The notes beneath the pieces are model-generated. The model saw only the letters and a list, made by a program, of their open reading frames with translations, was not told where the DNA came from and ran no database searches. Below, one piece after another: positions 18,926 through 29,744 of a stretch of 64,000 nucleotides of DNA (within the stretch, counting starts at the first letter, position 1; every line of letters begins with the position of its first letter). This DNA comes from Microbispora sp. H11081 (GTDB taxonomy: Bacteria > Actinomycetota > Actinomycetes > Streptosporangiales > Streptosporangiaceae): contig NZ_JABBWV010000009.1 in NCBI RefSeq assembly GCF_012999535.1, forward strand, positions 124,001 through 188,000, read 5' to 3'. The position numbers and the translations under genes were made by a program.

Positions 18926-20947
18926 TCAGAGCAGAGCGAGAGGCTCGGCCGGGACGTAGCCCTCCAGGCGCGCCGAGCCGAGCAGCGCGCCCTCGGCCGA
19001 GTCGCGGACGCAGACGTAGGAGTAGCGGTCGGCCGAGTAGACCCGCACCCCGTCCGTACGGCACTGCCGCATCAGGACCTCGCCCCACTCCTCGGAGACG
19101 TCGGCGAAGCCGAGCTCCGTGAGGACCTGGCGGCGGGCCAGGACGGTGCCGCCGGCCACCTCGGGCAGGAACCGGTGCTCGGCCTCCGGCTGCCGCAGCA
19201 GCGTCGCGCCGGTCGCCGGCAGGTGTGCGTAGAACGACGCCTTCCCCAGCACCTCGGCGTCGGTGGAGGCGAAGTGGCGGACGAGGTCGGCCAGGTAGTG
19301 CTCGCCGTACAGGTCCCTGGCGTCGAGCACGGCCACGTAGTCGCCGTCGGCGAGCCTGATCGCACGGTCGAGGGCGGCGCCTCGCGTGACCGGCTCCTCC
19401 GTGGCGCGGACCACGACGTCGAGGGCCGGGCACGCCTGGCGGACCGTCTTGTCCACCAGCCCGGCGTCCAGGCCGTCCGCCACGATCACGAGCTGGCCGG
19501 GCCGTTCCACCTGACGGGTGACGTGGGCGAGCAGGCGGTCCAGCTCGGCCGGGCCGGAGACGGCGGTGATCGCCGAGATGACGCCGCTGTTCCGTACGCT
19601 CGGCACGCCGAGGGTGTCGAGGATCGGGTCGAGCAGCGGGGTGACGCTCGTGCCGGCCCGCCAGGCGAGATGGGCCTCCCTGGCCAGCCGTCCCGCATCG
19701 GCCATGAGGACCTCGGCCGCCGCGAGGACCTCCTCGCCCTTGGCCCCGGCCCGCACCTGGAGCACCGGGGTGCCGCAGGCCGCGACCTCCCCTATCACCC
19801 TCGGCTCCGCGTCGGATCCCGCGATCACCAGGGCCGGCCGCCGGTAGGCCGTCAGCACGTCGTCGTACGACGTCTTGTCGTCGTCCTGGCCGGCCAGCGG
19901 CTGCCAGGCGGCGCCGCCCGCGGGCGGGGTGACCGTGCCGAGCGTGACGATCTCCCCGGTCCTGCCGCCGTCGGCGGGGATGGGGTTGTGCACCCGGGGC
20001 TGGATCGCCAGCGGGAGCACGCCGACCCGGTCGTGCCGCAGTGCAGAGCGCCACTCGCGGGCCCGGGCCTCGGTGGTCGCCAGCACGTACTCGAAGTGCT
20101 CGGCCGCCGGCACCGCCCGCGACACCGCGCCGCCCGAATGCCAGAAGACCGTCTTGATCCCCCGCTTGTGGCAGGCCGCCACCAGGTCGCGCAGCGCCCG
20201 CGTCTCCCCGGCCAGCGCCTCCAGCCAGCGCCCGCCGTTGCCCTGCCGGGGGCCGGGCCGTACGGACTCGACGAACAGCACGTGCGGCTGCTGCTGGTCG
20301 AGCATGGCCTCCCAGTTGTCGGGGCCGAAGTTGGTCACCAGCCGCCACTCGTACCGCAGCAGCGCCTCGGTCTGCCGGTCCACGATCGCGGCGACCGTCA
20401 TGTACGGCCGGGCCGTCGGGCCCTTGGGGACCACGAACGACTCGGCGAGCGGCGCGGAGACCTGCGGGGGCCTGGGCTCGGGCGCGGCGGGCGCCGCCTT
20501 CACCTCAGGGACGGCGGGGATCTCCGGCTTGAATTCCGAGCGCTTGGGCGCGGGGCGCTTCCTGACCGGCGCCTTGAGCGTCCTGGCCACCGTGCCGGGC
20601 TTCTTGCTGTGGATCGCGTCGCCGAGTTTGCTCCACCGGCTCTCCTGAAGCGAGGCGAGCTTCCAGTTGGCGACCTCGGTCTGGTACTTCTGCTCCGCGA
20701 GTTGCTTGGCGAGCTGCGCGTTCTGCCGCTCGGCCGTCTTCAGCCGCGCCTCGGCCTCACGCATCTTCGTCAGCGCCTCGGCCTCCGAGCGGGCCACCTC
20801 CTCCAGCCGCCGCTGGTAGTCCGTGATCAGCCGGGCGAGCTCCGCCGCGCCGGAGGCCCGCTCCACCGCCTCCGCCAGCGCCTGCCGCAGCGCCGCCGGG
20901 TCACTCCACTCGGGCTGTCCGGCTGCCGGCTCGCTTACCTCGCTCAT
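18926..20947 (-). CDS. Large glycosyltransferase with N-terminal coiled coil
   Basis: The 673-residue protein has several parts. Residues ~15-110 form a charged coiled coil (YQRRLEEVARSEAEALTKMREAEARLKTAER in part), then a Pro/Lys-rich linker (~120-175). A CgeB/GT1-like domain follows (~180-430: LRYEWRLVTNFGP, LFVESVRPG, KTVFWHSG, VIAGSDAEPRVIGEVAACGTPVLQ). A GT2-like domain ends the protein (~450-640: TRGAALDRAIRLADGDYVAVLDARDLYG). Fusion of two glycosyltransferase-like domains suggests a processive or two-step enzyme for a surface glycan. The ATG follows GGAGTCACCCCCT. The substrate is unknown. Confidence 0.7.
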   Translation of the reverse strand: MSEVSEPAAGQPEWSDPAALRQALAEAVERASGAAELARLITDYQRRLEEVARSEAEALTKMREAEARLKTAERQNAQLAKQLAEQKYQTEVANWKLASLQESRWSKLGDAIHSKKPGTVARTLKAPVRKRPAPKRSEFKPEIPAVPEVKAAPAAPEPRPPQVSAPLAESFVVPKGPTARPYMTVAAIVDRQTEALLRYEWRLVTNFGPDNWEAMLDQQQPHVLFVESVRPGPRQGNGGRWLEALAGETRALRDLVAACHKRGIKTVFWHSGGAVSRAVPAAEHFEYVLATTEARAREWRSALRHDRVGVLPLAIQPRVHNPIPADGGRTGEIVTLGTVTPPAGGAAWQPLAGQDDDKTSYDDVLTAYRRPALVIAGSDAEPRVIGEVAACGTPVLQVRAGAKGEEVLAAAEVLMADAGRLAREAHLAWRAGTSVTPLLDPILDTLGVPSVRNSGVISAITAVSGPAELDRLLAHVTRQVERPGQLVIVADGLDAGLVDKTVRQACPALDVVVRATEEPVTRGAALDRAIRLADGDYVAVLDARDLYGEHYLADLVRHFASTDAEVLGKASFYAHLPATGATLLRQPEAEHRFLPEVAGGTVLARRQVLTELGFADVSEEWGEVLMRQCRTDGVRVYSADRYSYVCVRDSAEGALLGSARLEGYVPAEPLALL

Positions 20948-21060
20948 AGGGGGTGACTCCGCGGTAGACCTTCAGGACCAGAGTCACAATATTCGCAGAA
21001 CGCCCTGATCGCTCTCAGGCAGAGCCGAGACCTCGTCCACCTCCTCCGCCCCATCCCCTG

Positions 21061-21175
21061 GCGACCGGCCGTCCACGGACCCCGCGACCAAATAGCCGAG
21101 AGTCCAGCGACCAAACGACCGCAACGCCAGCGGCTAAACGGCCACGACACGAGCGACCAAACGGCCACCGATCAT
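21061..21175. repeat. Five-unit repeat with exact 23-bp period
   Basis: Units begin at 21061, 21084, 21107, 21130 and 21153. The best-conserved part is GCGACCAAACGGCC; units 2-5 keep GCGRCYAAA and the first is more diverged. The array ends at the possible ATG of the downstream ATPase gene. The period is about two helical turns, so proteins would bind on one face. It is not a multiple of three, so the array is not a coding repeat. Confidence 0.75.
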
Positions 21176-22484
21176 GCGGCCGCTGTCCCACGAGAACAGG
21201 TCGGCATGCCATCCTGAGCTGGTGAAAAACCCTTCGCAGACCCCTCTCGGCCGGGTGGTCCCAAGACATGCGGAAAGACCTGCCGCAGACGCCTTGAGCG
21301 ACACCCGTGTCGTGCTGATCAACGGTGCCCGCCAGAGCGGCAAGAGCACCCTTGTGCGCCTCCTCGCCAAGGAACGGACGGCCGAGTGGCGCAACCTGGA
21401 CACTCCGGTCGTCCGTCAAGCCGCGCAGGAGGACCCCGCAGGCTTCGTGGGGTTCCCTGACCTAATGGTGATCGACGAGATCCAGCGCGTACCCGAACTG
21501 ATGCTGTCCATCAAGGAACAGGTGGATACCGATCCCCGGCCGGGGCGGTTCCTGCTCACTGGATCGGCGCGAGTGCTCGGCCTGCGGGCCCTCCCCGACG
21601 CGTTGCCGGGCCGCATGGAGACGATCGAGCTGTGGCCCTTCTCCCAAGGAGAGATCGACGACACCGCGGACGGGTTCGTGGACGCGATCTTCGCCGAAGG
21701 CGCGAGCCTCCATCACACGTCCTCGTTGTCGCGGGCGGACTACGCCGAGCGGGTAGTCCGCGGGGGATTTCCGGAGGCGGTGGCCCGCACGAACCCTCGC
21801 AGACGTGAGCGTTTCTTCGACTCGTACGTCTCGGACCTGATCGCGCGAGACGTGAGTCAGTTGTCTGACATCGAGCGGACGGCCGAGATGCGAGCCCTGG
21901 TGCGGTCGTTGGCCGCCCGGTCGGGACAGTTGCTCGTGACCGGTGCGCTCGGGGCGGACATCGGAGTGTCCCGCAGCACCGCGAACCGTTACCTCGGCCT
22001 GCTCGAAGAAGTATTCCTGGTCAAGCGCGTCCCCGCCTGGTCACGCAACCTCAGCAACCGCGCGGTTGGCACCCCCAAGGTGGCCTTCGTCGACTCGGGC
22101 GTGGCCGCCAACCTGGTGGGCGCCGACGCGAGGAGCCTGGTAAGGCCCGACGGCCAGTTCGGACCGTTGCTGGAGGGCTTCGTCCTCATGGAACTCGCCC
22201 GCCAGCTCACCTGGTCGGACGAGCGCGTGGAACTCTTCCACTACCGGACCAAGGACAAGGTCGAGGTCGACGCGGTGCTGGAGAACCGGCAGGGCCGTGT
22301 CGTCGGCGTCGAGGTCAAGGCTTCCTCCACGGTCCGCGGCGACGACTTCCGCGGCCTGCGTCACCTTGCCGACCGCCTGGGCGACGACTTCGTGGCCGGC
22401 ATCGTCCTCTACACAGGCACCCAGACCCTCCCCTTCGGCCCGCGACTGCGCGCCATGCCTGTCAGCGCCCTATGGCAGGTCTGA
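21174..22484 (+). CDS. AAA+ ATPase with DUF4143 domain
   Basis: The ~436-residue protein has Walker A GARQSGKSTL, Walker B LMVIDEIQRVP, sensor LLTGSAR, and a C-terminal DUF4143 region ending with HYRTKDKVEVDAVL ... VVGVEVKAS, which resembles the restriction-nuclease-like fold. This family is widespread in accessory DNA and its function is unsettled. The start is uncertain: ATG 21174 lacks a ribosome site, and GTG 21222 or a GTG near 21255 are alternatives. Its GC content looks lower than its neighbours', consistent with transfer. The 23-bp-period repeat lies immediately upstream. Confidence 0.8.
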   Translation: MRPLSHENRSACHPELVKNPSQTPLGRVVPRHAERPAADALSDTRVVLINGARQSGKSTLVRLLAKERTAEWRNLDTPVVRQAAQEDPAGFVGFPDLMVIDEIQRVPELMLSIKEQVDTDPRPGRFLLTGSARVLGLRALPDALPGRMETIELWPFSQGEIDDTADGFVDAIFAEGASLHHTSSLSRADYAERVVRGGFPEAVARTNPRRRERFFDSYVSDLIARDVSQLSDIERTAEMRALVRSLAARSGQLLVTGALGADIGVSRSTANRYLGLLEEVFLVKRVPAWSRNLSNRAVGTPKVAFVDSGVAANLVGADARSLVRPDGQFGPLLEGFVLMELARQLTWSDERVELFHYRTKDKVEVDAVLENRQGRVVGVEVKASSTVRGDDFRGLRHLADRLGDDFVAGIVLYTGTQTLPFGPRLRAMPVSALWQV

Positions 22485-22666
22485 CGCCTCGCCCCGCTGC
22501 GTACGCCGCCCCGATTAACCCACCGCAGCCCGACAGCGCCCACGTAATCGCCGGCGTGTGACACACCGGCATCCGCCGACGCTCTTGCCGGCCGCTGTGG
22601 CGGACTCCGGTCCCCCGGCCTGCCCGAGGTCCGTAGACTCGGCTGCGGTTCAAGGGAGGGCAAACC

Positions 22667-24358
22667 GTGCGCAAGGGTGAGTGGCCGCGATTCCAGGCCA
22701 GGCCGTACGTCTGCGGGGCCGTCGGGCCCTTCGAGCAGGCCACTCTCGACCTGCTGGCGCGGTCGGGGCCGGCCGTCCAGTCCGTGCACAGCGCCCCTGA
22801 GGCCGCGCTGCTCACGTCGGCTCCGCTGGCGCCGTACGCCACGGGTGAGCGGACGACCGCGTACGCGTGGGGCGGCCGGCGGCCCGAGACCGGGGGCGAG
22901 CCCCGGGCGAACGCCTGGCTGCGGGTCGCGGAGACGTACGAGACCCCGGGCCTGGTGGACGAGCCCGACGCGGTGAGCCTGCACACGGGCGGCCTCGGCC
23001 TGGTCGACGTCTACTACCTCCAGGACGGCGACGCCGTCTACTTCTCCTCGCTGATCGAGCCGCTGCTCGCGCTGGCCCGGCGGCCGTACGAGGTGAACTG
23101 GGATGCGTGGGCGGCGATCCTCACGCTGACCTATCCGCTGCTGGAGGACACGCCCTACCGCCAGATCCGGCGTCTGCCCGGCGCGACCGCGCTGACCTGG
23201 TCGCGGCGCGAGCGCAGGCTGCGGGCCGACCGGCGGGCCCCGCGCTGGGTGCGGGAGGAGCCGGTCGACCGGGGCGTCACCGGCGGCGATCTGGTCGCGC
23301 TGCTGCACGACGCGCTCAAGCCGTACGAGCGGGTGCTGGTCCCGGTGAGCGGCGGGTACGACTCGCGACTCCTGGCCAGCGTGGCGGTGGCCAGGAGGAT
23401 GGACGTCGAGTCGTGGACCACCAGCCCCGACGACGGGCTGGACAACGACATCGACTTCGCCCGCTACATCACCCGCGAGCTGGGCATTCCGCACCGGATC
23501 ATGCCGCAGGACCCGGCCGCCTACCCGCAGGAGGCGCTGTGGGCGGCCCGGCGCCTGGAGTTCCTCACCAGCCACCACGCGTGGTACTCCCCCTTCGCCC
23601 GCGAGGTGCACGGCGCGGGCCGGGCACTGGTGGACGGCCTGGCGGGCGGCCCGCTGATGAAGAACTTCCTGATCACGGCCGACGCCGTCGGCGCGGGCAC
23701 CGGCGCGTCACGCCGCGAGGCGCTGCTGAAGGCGCTGGCGACCGGCGACGCCCACATCCCCGTGCTCGGCGAGGCCGCCGCCGCGTGGATGGACGACCGG
23801 GTCCGTACGGCGTTCACCCGGGCGACCTCCATGCTGCACGGGCACCGGGCCGAACTGCCGCTGAGCGTGCTGCACACCCGGACCGTGCGGGGCATCGCCC
23901 GGTCCCCGGTCAACCTCGTCGGCCCGGAGGCGACCCCGGTCTTCCCGTTCCTGCACCCGGAGTTCTTCGACGCGGCGCTGTCGGTGCCGGTCGTCCGCAA
24001 GGAGGGCGGGAAGTTCTACCGGGAGGTCCTGCGGGCCGCCAACCCCCGCGTGGCGGCGCTGCCCTCGACCAACACCCCGCTCATGCCGAACCGCCGGGTG
24101 CCGCTGCGCTCGAACGGGCCGGTGGCCCGCGAGTGGAACCACCGGATGCTGGTGAGGGCCGCACGGATCCCCGGACTGATGTCGCCCCAGATGCTGGACG
24201 CGATCGCCGGCGGGCCGGACGCGCTGACCGCCTTCGGGTCGTGGAACTCGCGGTTCTGGCTGCGTGCCCTGGTGGCGTTCGGGGCCTGGCTGGCCGACTA
24301 CGAGGGTGATCTCGGCGACCTCACCCCGCCGTGGACACCGGTGCGGACGGCGCCGTAA
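22667..24358 (+). CDS. Asparagine-synthetase-like amidotransferase lacking the glutaminase cysteine
   Basis: The 563-residue protein has an N-terminal region resembling the degenerate Ntn half of AsnB but starting MRKGEWPRF, so no Cys-2 nucleophile exists. A PP-loop ATP-pyrophosphatase domain follows, with VPVSGGYDSRLLA near residue 225. It probably forms an amide using ammonia or an amine, or acts on a sugar or peptide intermediate. Similar proteins occur in actinomycete glycan and lasso-peptide loci, but no lasso precursor is seen here. AAGGGAGGG precedes the GTG; a TAGACT -10 box lies at 22634-22639. Confidence 0.78.
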   Translation: MRKGEWPRFQARPYVCGAVGPFEQATLDLLARSGPAVQSVHSAPEAALLTSAPLAPYATGERTTAYAWGGRRPETGGEPRANAWLRVAETYETPGLVDEPDAVSLHTGGLGLVDVYYLQDGDAVYFSSLIEPLLALARRPYEVNWDAWAAILTLTYPLLEDTPYRQIRRLPGATALTWSRRERRLRADRRAPRWVREEPVDRGVTGGDLVALLHDALKPYERVLVPVSGGYDSRLLASVAVARRMDVESWTTSPDDGLDNDIDFARYITRELGIPHRIMPQDPAAYPQEALWAARRLEFLTSHHAWYSPFAREVHGAGRALVDGLAGGPLMKNFLITADAVGAGTGASRREALLKALATGDAHIPVLGEAAAAWMDDRVRTAFTRATSMLHGHRAELPLSVLHTRTVRGIARSPVNLVGPEATPVFPFLHPEFFDAALSVPVVRKEGGKFYREVLRAANPRVAALPSTNTPLMPNRRVPLRSNGPVAREWNHRMLVRAARIPGLMSPQMLDAIAGGPDALTAFGSWNSRFWLRALVAFGAWLADYEGDLGDLTPPWTPVRTAP

Positions 24359-24392
24359 GGGCGGGCCGCCCAGGTCATGGCACCGCGCCTGA

Positions 24393-24417
24393 GCGGGCCG
24401 TCCGGAGGTCGGCCCGC
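24393..24417. terminator. Terminator-like hairpin after the AsnB-like gene
   Basis: GCGGGCCG (24393-24400) pairs with CGGCCCGC (24410-24417) across a 9-nt loop, 35 nt after the stop at 24358. No T tract follows. Confidence 0.55.
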
Positions 24418-24621
24418 ACGGTCCGGCTGCGCGCCTGTGCGGTAGCCGTACGTGATCATTTAGAAACAGGTAAAAAGTCCATGTCAGACCCTTGTCAGCC
24501 TTTTCGGTCAGGCGGCTTTCGGTGTATTTTTGGTCAAATAGAGCCCCACATCATGGCGTGAGCTTCAAAGCTCGGGTGTGACCTGACCACGCGCCCCCTT
24601 CTCATCTCAAGCGAGAATCAG
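24418..24621 (+). promoter_or_regulatory. AT-rich upstream region of treS
   Basis: This is one of the most AT-rich stretches of the window (around 24455-24545). It contains TTGTCA, a TGTATT possible -10 element, and the inverted repeat GAGCTT-CA-AAGCTC (24560-24573) about 50 nt before treS. It likely holds the treS promoter and a regulator site. A 26-codon frame from 24481 is probably accidental. Confidence 0.4.
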
Positions 24622-26355
<1,734 letters not shown>

Positions 26356-26363
26356 CGTCACGC

Positions 26364-26391
26364 CCCCGCCCTCGGACGCCCTTGGGCGGGG
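26364..26391. terminator. Terminator between convergent treS and ABC permease
   Basis: CCCCGCCC (26364-26371) pairs with GGGCGGGG (26384-26391). It is placed between the ends of treS and the convergent permease gene and may serve both. Confidence 0.6.
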
Positions 26392-26476
26392 TGCCGTGCC
26401 TCTGTCGTCCCCGCCGTGCCCCCCGGCCGACAGGGCCGGCCCGGGGTTGGGCGGTTTCTGACAGTTCGCCGTTCCC

Positions 26477-28744
26477 TCAGCGAGCGGTGACCGGCAGCCG
26501 CGCCCGCGCCGCCCGCCTGGCCGGGATCAGCGCCACCAGCAGAGCGGCCCCGATCGCGCTCACGATCGTCGCGGCGAGCATGCCAGGCGTCGGGGCCTGA
26601 CCGATGCCCGCGCCGACGCCGCTGCCGCGGCCCTCCAGGTCGATCAGCCACCGGGAGCAGGACGCCCCCGCCGCCGCTCCCAGCACGACCCCCACCGCGG
26701 CGGGCAGACCGGTGGCGGTGACCAGCGTCGCCATCACCTGGCGCGGCGTCAGGCCCATCGCCTTGAGCACCGCCAGGTCGAGGACATGGTCGCGCAGCCC
26801 GAGAGCGCTTGCCGTCAGCAGGCTGGCCAGCCCGATCAGGGCCAGCACGGCGACCAGCGCGACGATCACCACCCGGATGACCGCCAGCCGGTCGGCCGGG
26901 TTCACGGCCTGGGCCACGTCGAGCCCCTGCCCCTGCAGCCGGGCGCGCACCTGGCCCGGGTCGGCGCCGGGCCGCAGCACCAGGGCGTAGAACTGGGGCG
27001 GCAACGCGTCCTTGGTCGCCAGGCTGTCCACCCCGAACGACAGCACCTCGCCGTCCTGCTCCGGTTCGATCGCCCGGCCCACGATCCGTACGATCAGCGG
27101 GGTTCCCCCGATCGTCACCCGGACGCGGTCACCGATCCGTGCGCCGAGGAGGTCGAGCAGTCCCTGCCCGGCCACGGCCTCGCCCCGCTCGGCGAACATC
27201 CGGCCCTCCACCACCGGGAATGGGTACGGATCGGAGGACAGGCCCAGCGCCCTGGTCCGCACGGTCCTCGTCTGCCAGGGGACGAGCGCGTCGAGCTCGG
27301 CTCCCGGGTAAGCCGCGACCACGTCCGGATCGGCCATCGCGCGCTGGCGCGCCTCCTCGGCGGTCAGCTCGGCCGGCCGCAGGGACAGGGCCGCCGCCTG
27401 GCCCACCCTCTCGGGATGGCGGACGAAGTCGTCCAGGGTCGCCCAGCAGCCGAGCCCGATCGTGATCATCATCATCGGGATGGCGACGCCGCAGACCGTG
27501 AGCGCGGCCGGCGTCCTGCGGGTGAAGGCGTCCCTGGCGCCGAGGACGAGCGCGGGCGGCAGCCGTACGAGCAGGGCGACCCTGGCCAGCCGGGACAGGT
27601 GGCCGCGCGGCGGCGCCGCGGGGGCGGCCGGAATCGGCGGGGTGCGCCCGCCGCGCCACGCGGGGATCAGGACCGCGGCCAGCACGGTCAGCGACGTGCC
27701 CGCGATGATCGCGGTGAGAGGGCCGGCCGACAGCGGCACGACGACCGTCTCCCCCATGGCGTACGCCGTGATCAGGCGGGCGGCGACGGCTCCGGCGGCG
27801 ATGCCGAGCAGCCCGAGCGTGCCGTGCTCGACCACGAGCATCCGGACCACCTGACCCCGGGTGAAGCCGAGCGACTTGAGCGTGGCGATGTCGCGCAACT
27901 GCATCAGCACCCGGCCGCCGGCGGCGTTGGCGAGCGCGAGCGCGGCGGCGACCAGGCCGGCGCCGCCGAACAGCGCGAGCAGCAGGCCGAGCAGCCGGTT
28001 GTCCAGCTCCATCGAGGCCCGCACCTCGCGCCAGGTCGTGACCCGTTGCACCTGGTTGCGCAGCGTGAAGACGGCCCTCTGGACGACGAGGTCGGTGGCG
28101 GCGGCGTCGGCCAGCCGCAGGCCGGTCACGGTCTCGGTGCGGCCCTGCGCGGGCTCGACGACGTCGAGCGTACGCGCGAGCGTCCAGGCCAGGCCAGGGG
28201 TCCACTCCGGGTAGAAGCCCTGGTCGCCGCTCTCCGCCAGCCCGGCCACGGTCAGCTCGTGGGTCGCGCCGTTCAGTCCTGTGACGCTGAACGGGCTGCC
28301 CGGCCGCAGGCCGAAGGCCCGGGCGAACGACCGCTCGAGGACCACGGCGTTCGGGGTGCGCACGTCGAGCCAGCGGCCCTCGCGCAGGAGCGGGCGGGCG
28401 ACAGCGGGAAGGGCCGCGGGGGTCTCCTGCAGGGTGATCGGCACCCTGCGGCCACGGGTGACGAGCGTGGCGGGCGCGCTGCGGTAAGGCCCCGCGACGT
28501 CGGTCACGCCGTTCAGGCCGCGCAGCGCGGACACGTCGGGGACGTCCTTGCTGTGGATCCAGATGTGCGCACTGTTGCTGCGCGCGAACAGGCCGCGCCA
28601 GGGGTTGGTGCCGTCCTCCAGCAGCGTGGCGGCGACGATCAGTGCGGTGACGATCCCCGCAACGGCGAGGACCGTGAGCGCGGCCTGTCCCCGGCGTGCC
28701 CGCAGGTCCGCCCGGACCCAACGCAGCTCGGCGACCCTCGTCAT
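26477..28744 (-). CDS. FtsX/MacB-type ABC transporter permease
   Basis: The 755-residue protein has two FtsX-like halves. An N-terminal helix (AALTVLAVAGIVTALIVAATLL) is followed by a large extracytoplasmic MacB-PCD-like domain, then a first three-helix block (~265-390), a second extracytoplasmic domain and a C-terminal three-helix block. It probably works with the adjacent ATPase as an export or mechanotransmission complex for lipids, peptides or drugs. The ATG at 28744 is preceded by GAGGGGGGC; the frame upstream runs into repeat copies and is not coding. Controlled with the ATPase by the PadR regulator, by position. Confidence 0.88.
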   Translation of the reverse strand: MTRVAELRWVRADLRARRGQAALTVLAVAGIVTALIVAATLLEDGTNPWRGLFARSNSAHIWIHSKDVPDVSALRGLNGVTDVAGPYRSAPATLVTRGRRVPITLQETPAALPAVARPLLREGRWLDVRTPNAVVLERSFARAFGLRPGSPFSVTGLNGATHELTVAGLAESGDQGFYPEWTPGLAWTLARTLDVVEPAQGRTETVTGLRLADAAATDLVVQRAVFTLRNQVQRVTTWREVRASMELDNRLLGLLLALFGGAGLVAAALALANAAGGRVLMQLRDIATLKSLGFTRGQVVRMLVVEHGTLGLLGIAAGAVAARLITAYAMGETVVVPLSAGPLTAIIAGTSLTVLAAVLIPAWRGGRTPPIPAAPAAPPRGHLSRLARVALLVRLPPALVLGARDAFTRRTPAALTVCGVAIPMMMITIGLGCWATLDDFVRHPERVGQAAALSLRPAELTAEEARQRAMADPDVVAAYPGAELDALVPWQTRTVRTRALGLSSDPYPFPVVEGRMFAERGEAVAGQGLLDLLGARIGDRVRVTIGGTPLIVRIVGRAIEPEQDGEVLSFGVDSLATKDALPPQFYALVLRPGADPGQVRARLQGQGLDVAQAVNPADRLAVIRVVIVALVAVLALIGLASLLTASALGLRDHVLDLAVLKAMGLTPRQVMATLVTATGLPAAVGVVLGAAAGASCSRWLIDLEGRGSGVGAGIGQAPTPGMLAATIVSAIGAALLVALIPARRAARARLPVTAR

Positions 28745-28767
28745 GCCCCCCTCACCACTCTCCCCGC

Positions 28768-28929
28768 GTGATCTTGCAGTTTGTCGCACGGAGCTGCGGT
28801 GACCTGCGGGGCGACCTGGCGTGATCTTGCAGTTTGTCGCAACGAGGGCACGCGACCAGCGACGCCCCACTTCATGATCTTGCAGTTTAGGGCCGGCCGG
28901 AGGCCGCGTACGCGGTGATCATGCAAATG
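28768..28929 (+). repeat. Short-repeat cluster, left set (plus orientation)
   Basis: GTGATCTTGCAGTTTGTCGC (+A) occurs at 28768-28788 and 28821-28841; a shortened copy TGATCTTGCAGTTT is at 28875-28888, and a degenerate GTGATCATGCAAAT near 28914. The cluster fills the 222-bp spacer between the ABC ATPase stop and the permease start. The opposite-orientation set lies on the other side of the ATPase gene. Confidence 0.9.
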
Positions 28930-28966
28930 GGCCGGAGGCGTGGACGATCCCTGGTGGCGCACCGGG

Positions 28967-29713
28967 TCAGCTCCTGAGTTCGACGACGTCCCCCACCCCG
29001 CCCGCCGGACGGCGGCGCGACTTCGGGATGGCGCCGTCGTCGACGATCTGGCCGTCGAGCAGGCTGACGACCCGGTCGGCCATGCTCGCCACGCGGGCAT
29101 CGTGGGTGACCAGCACGATCGTCTGGCCCTGCGTGTGCACCTTGCCGAGCAGGCGGAGCACGTCACGGGTGTTGCGGCTGTCGAGGTTGCCGGTCGGCTC
29201 GTCGGCCAGCAGCAGCCGGGGCTGGTTGGCGAGCGCGCGCGCCAGCGCGACCCGCTGCTGCTCGCCACCGCTGAGCTGCGCCGGCGACGCGTCGGCGCGA
29301 TCGGCGAGGCCGAGCTCGCCGAGGAGGTACTCGCGCCGTTCCCTGGCCTGCCGCGGCGGTGCGCCGCCCAGCAACGCGGGCAACTCGACGTTGTCGGCCA
29401 CGGTCATGCTGGCGACCAGGTTGAAGAACTGGAAGACGAAGCCGATCTTCTCCCGGCGGAGCACCGCCCATCCGCTCTCCGAGAGCGTGTCCGCCCGCCT
29501 GCCGTCCAGCCAGATCTCGCCGCTGGTACGGGTGTCCAAACCACCGAGCATGTGGATCAGTGTCGACTTGCCCGATCCGGACGGGCCCATGATCGCGACG
29601 AACTCCCCCGCGTCGACGGTCAGGTCGGCACCGCGTACGGCCGGCACGGGCAGCGCGCCGGTTTGATAGATCTTGACCAGGTTGACCGCCCGGACGACGG
29701 GCGTGTCCGTCAC
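28967..29713 (-). CDS. ABC transporter ATP-binding protein (MacB/LolD type)
   Basis: The 248-residue ATPase has Walker A GPSGSGKST near residue 40, the Q loop, signature LSGGEQQRVALARAL near 145, Walker B LLLADEPTGNLDS and the H-loop VTHDARVAS. These features place it in the LolD/MacB subfamily that pairs with FtsX-type permeases such as the downstream gene. I chose the GTG at 29713 (MTDTPVVRA) with GAGGTG six bases upstream; a GTG at 29722 is possible. Both flanking spacers carry the short repeat in opposite orientations. Confidence 0.92.
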   Translation of the reverse strand: MTDTPVVRAVNLVKIYQTGALPVPAVRGADLTVDAGEFVAIMGPSGSGKSTLIHMLGGLDTRTSGEIWLDGRRADTLSESGWAVLRREKIGFVFQFFNLVASMTVADNVELPALLGGAPPRQARERREYLLGELGLADRADASPAQLSGGEQQRVALARALANQPRLLLADEPTGNLDSRNTRDVLRLLGKVHTQGQTIVLVTHDARVASMADRVVSLLDGQIVDDGAIPKSRRRPAGGVGDVVELRS

Positions 29714-29744
29714 CCCGCCCACCTCGCTCCCGCGTTCGTTCCGG

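Noticed and set aside
21061-21175. Possible CRISPR array
   Set aside because: The 23-bp period leaves no room for spacers and units are imperfect; no cas genes are nearby.
24481-24561. 26-codon ORF upstream of treS as a leader peptide
   Set aside because: No good ribosome site or attenuator structure, and no codon bias supporting translation.
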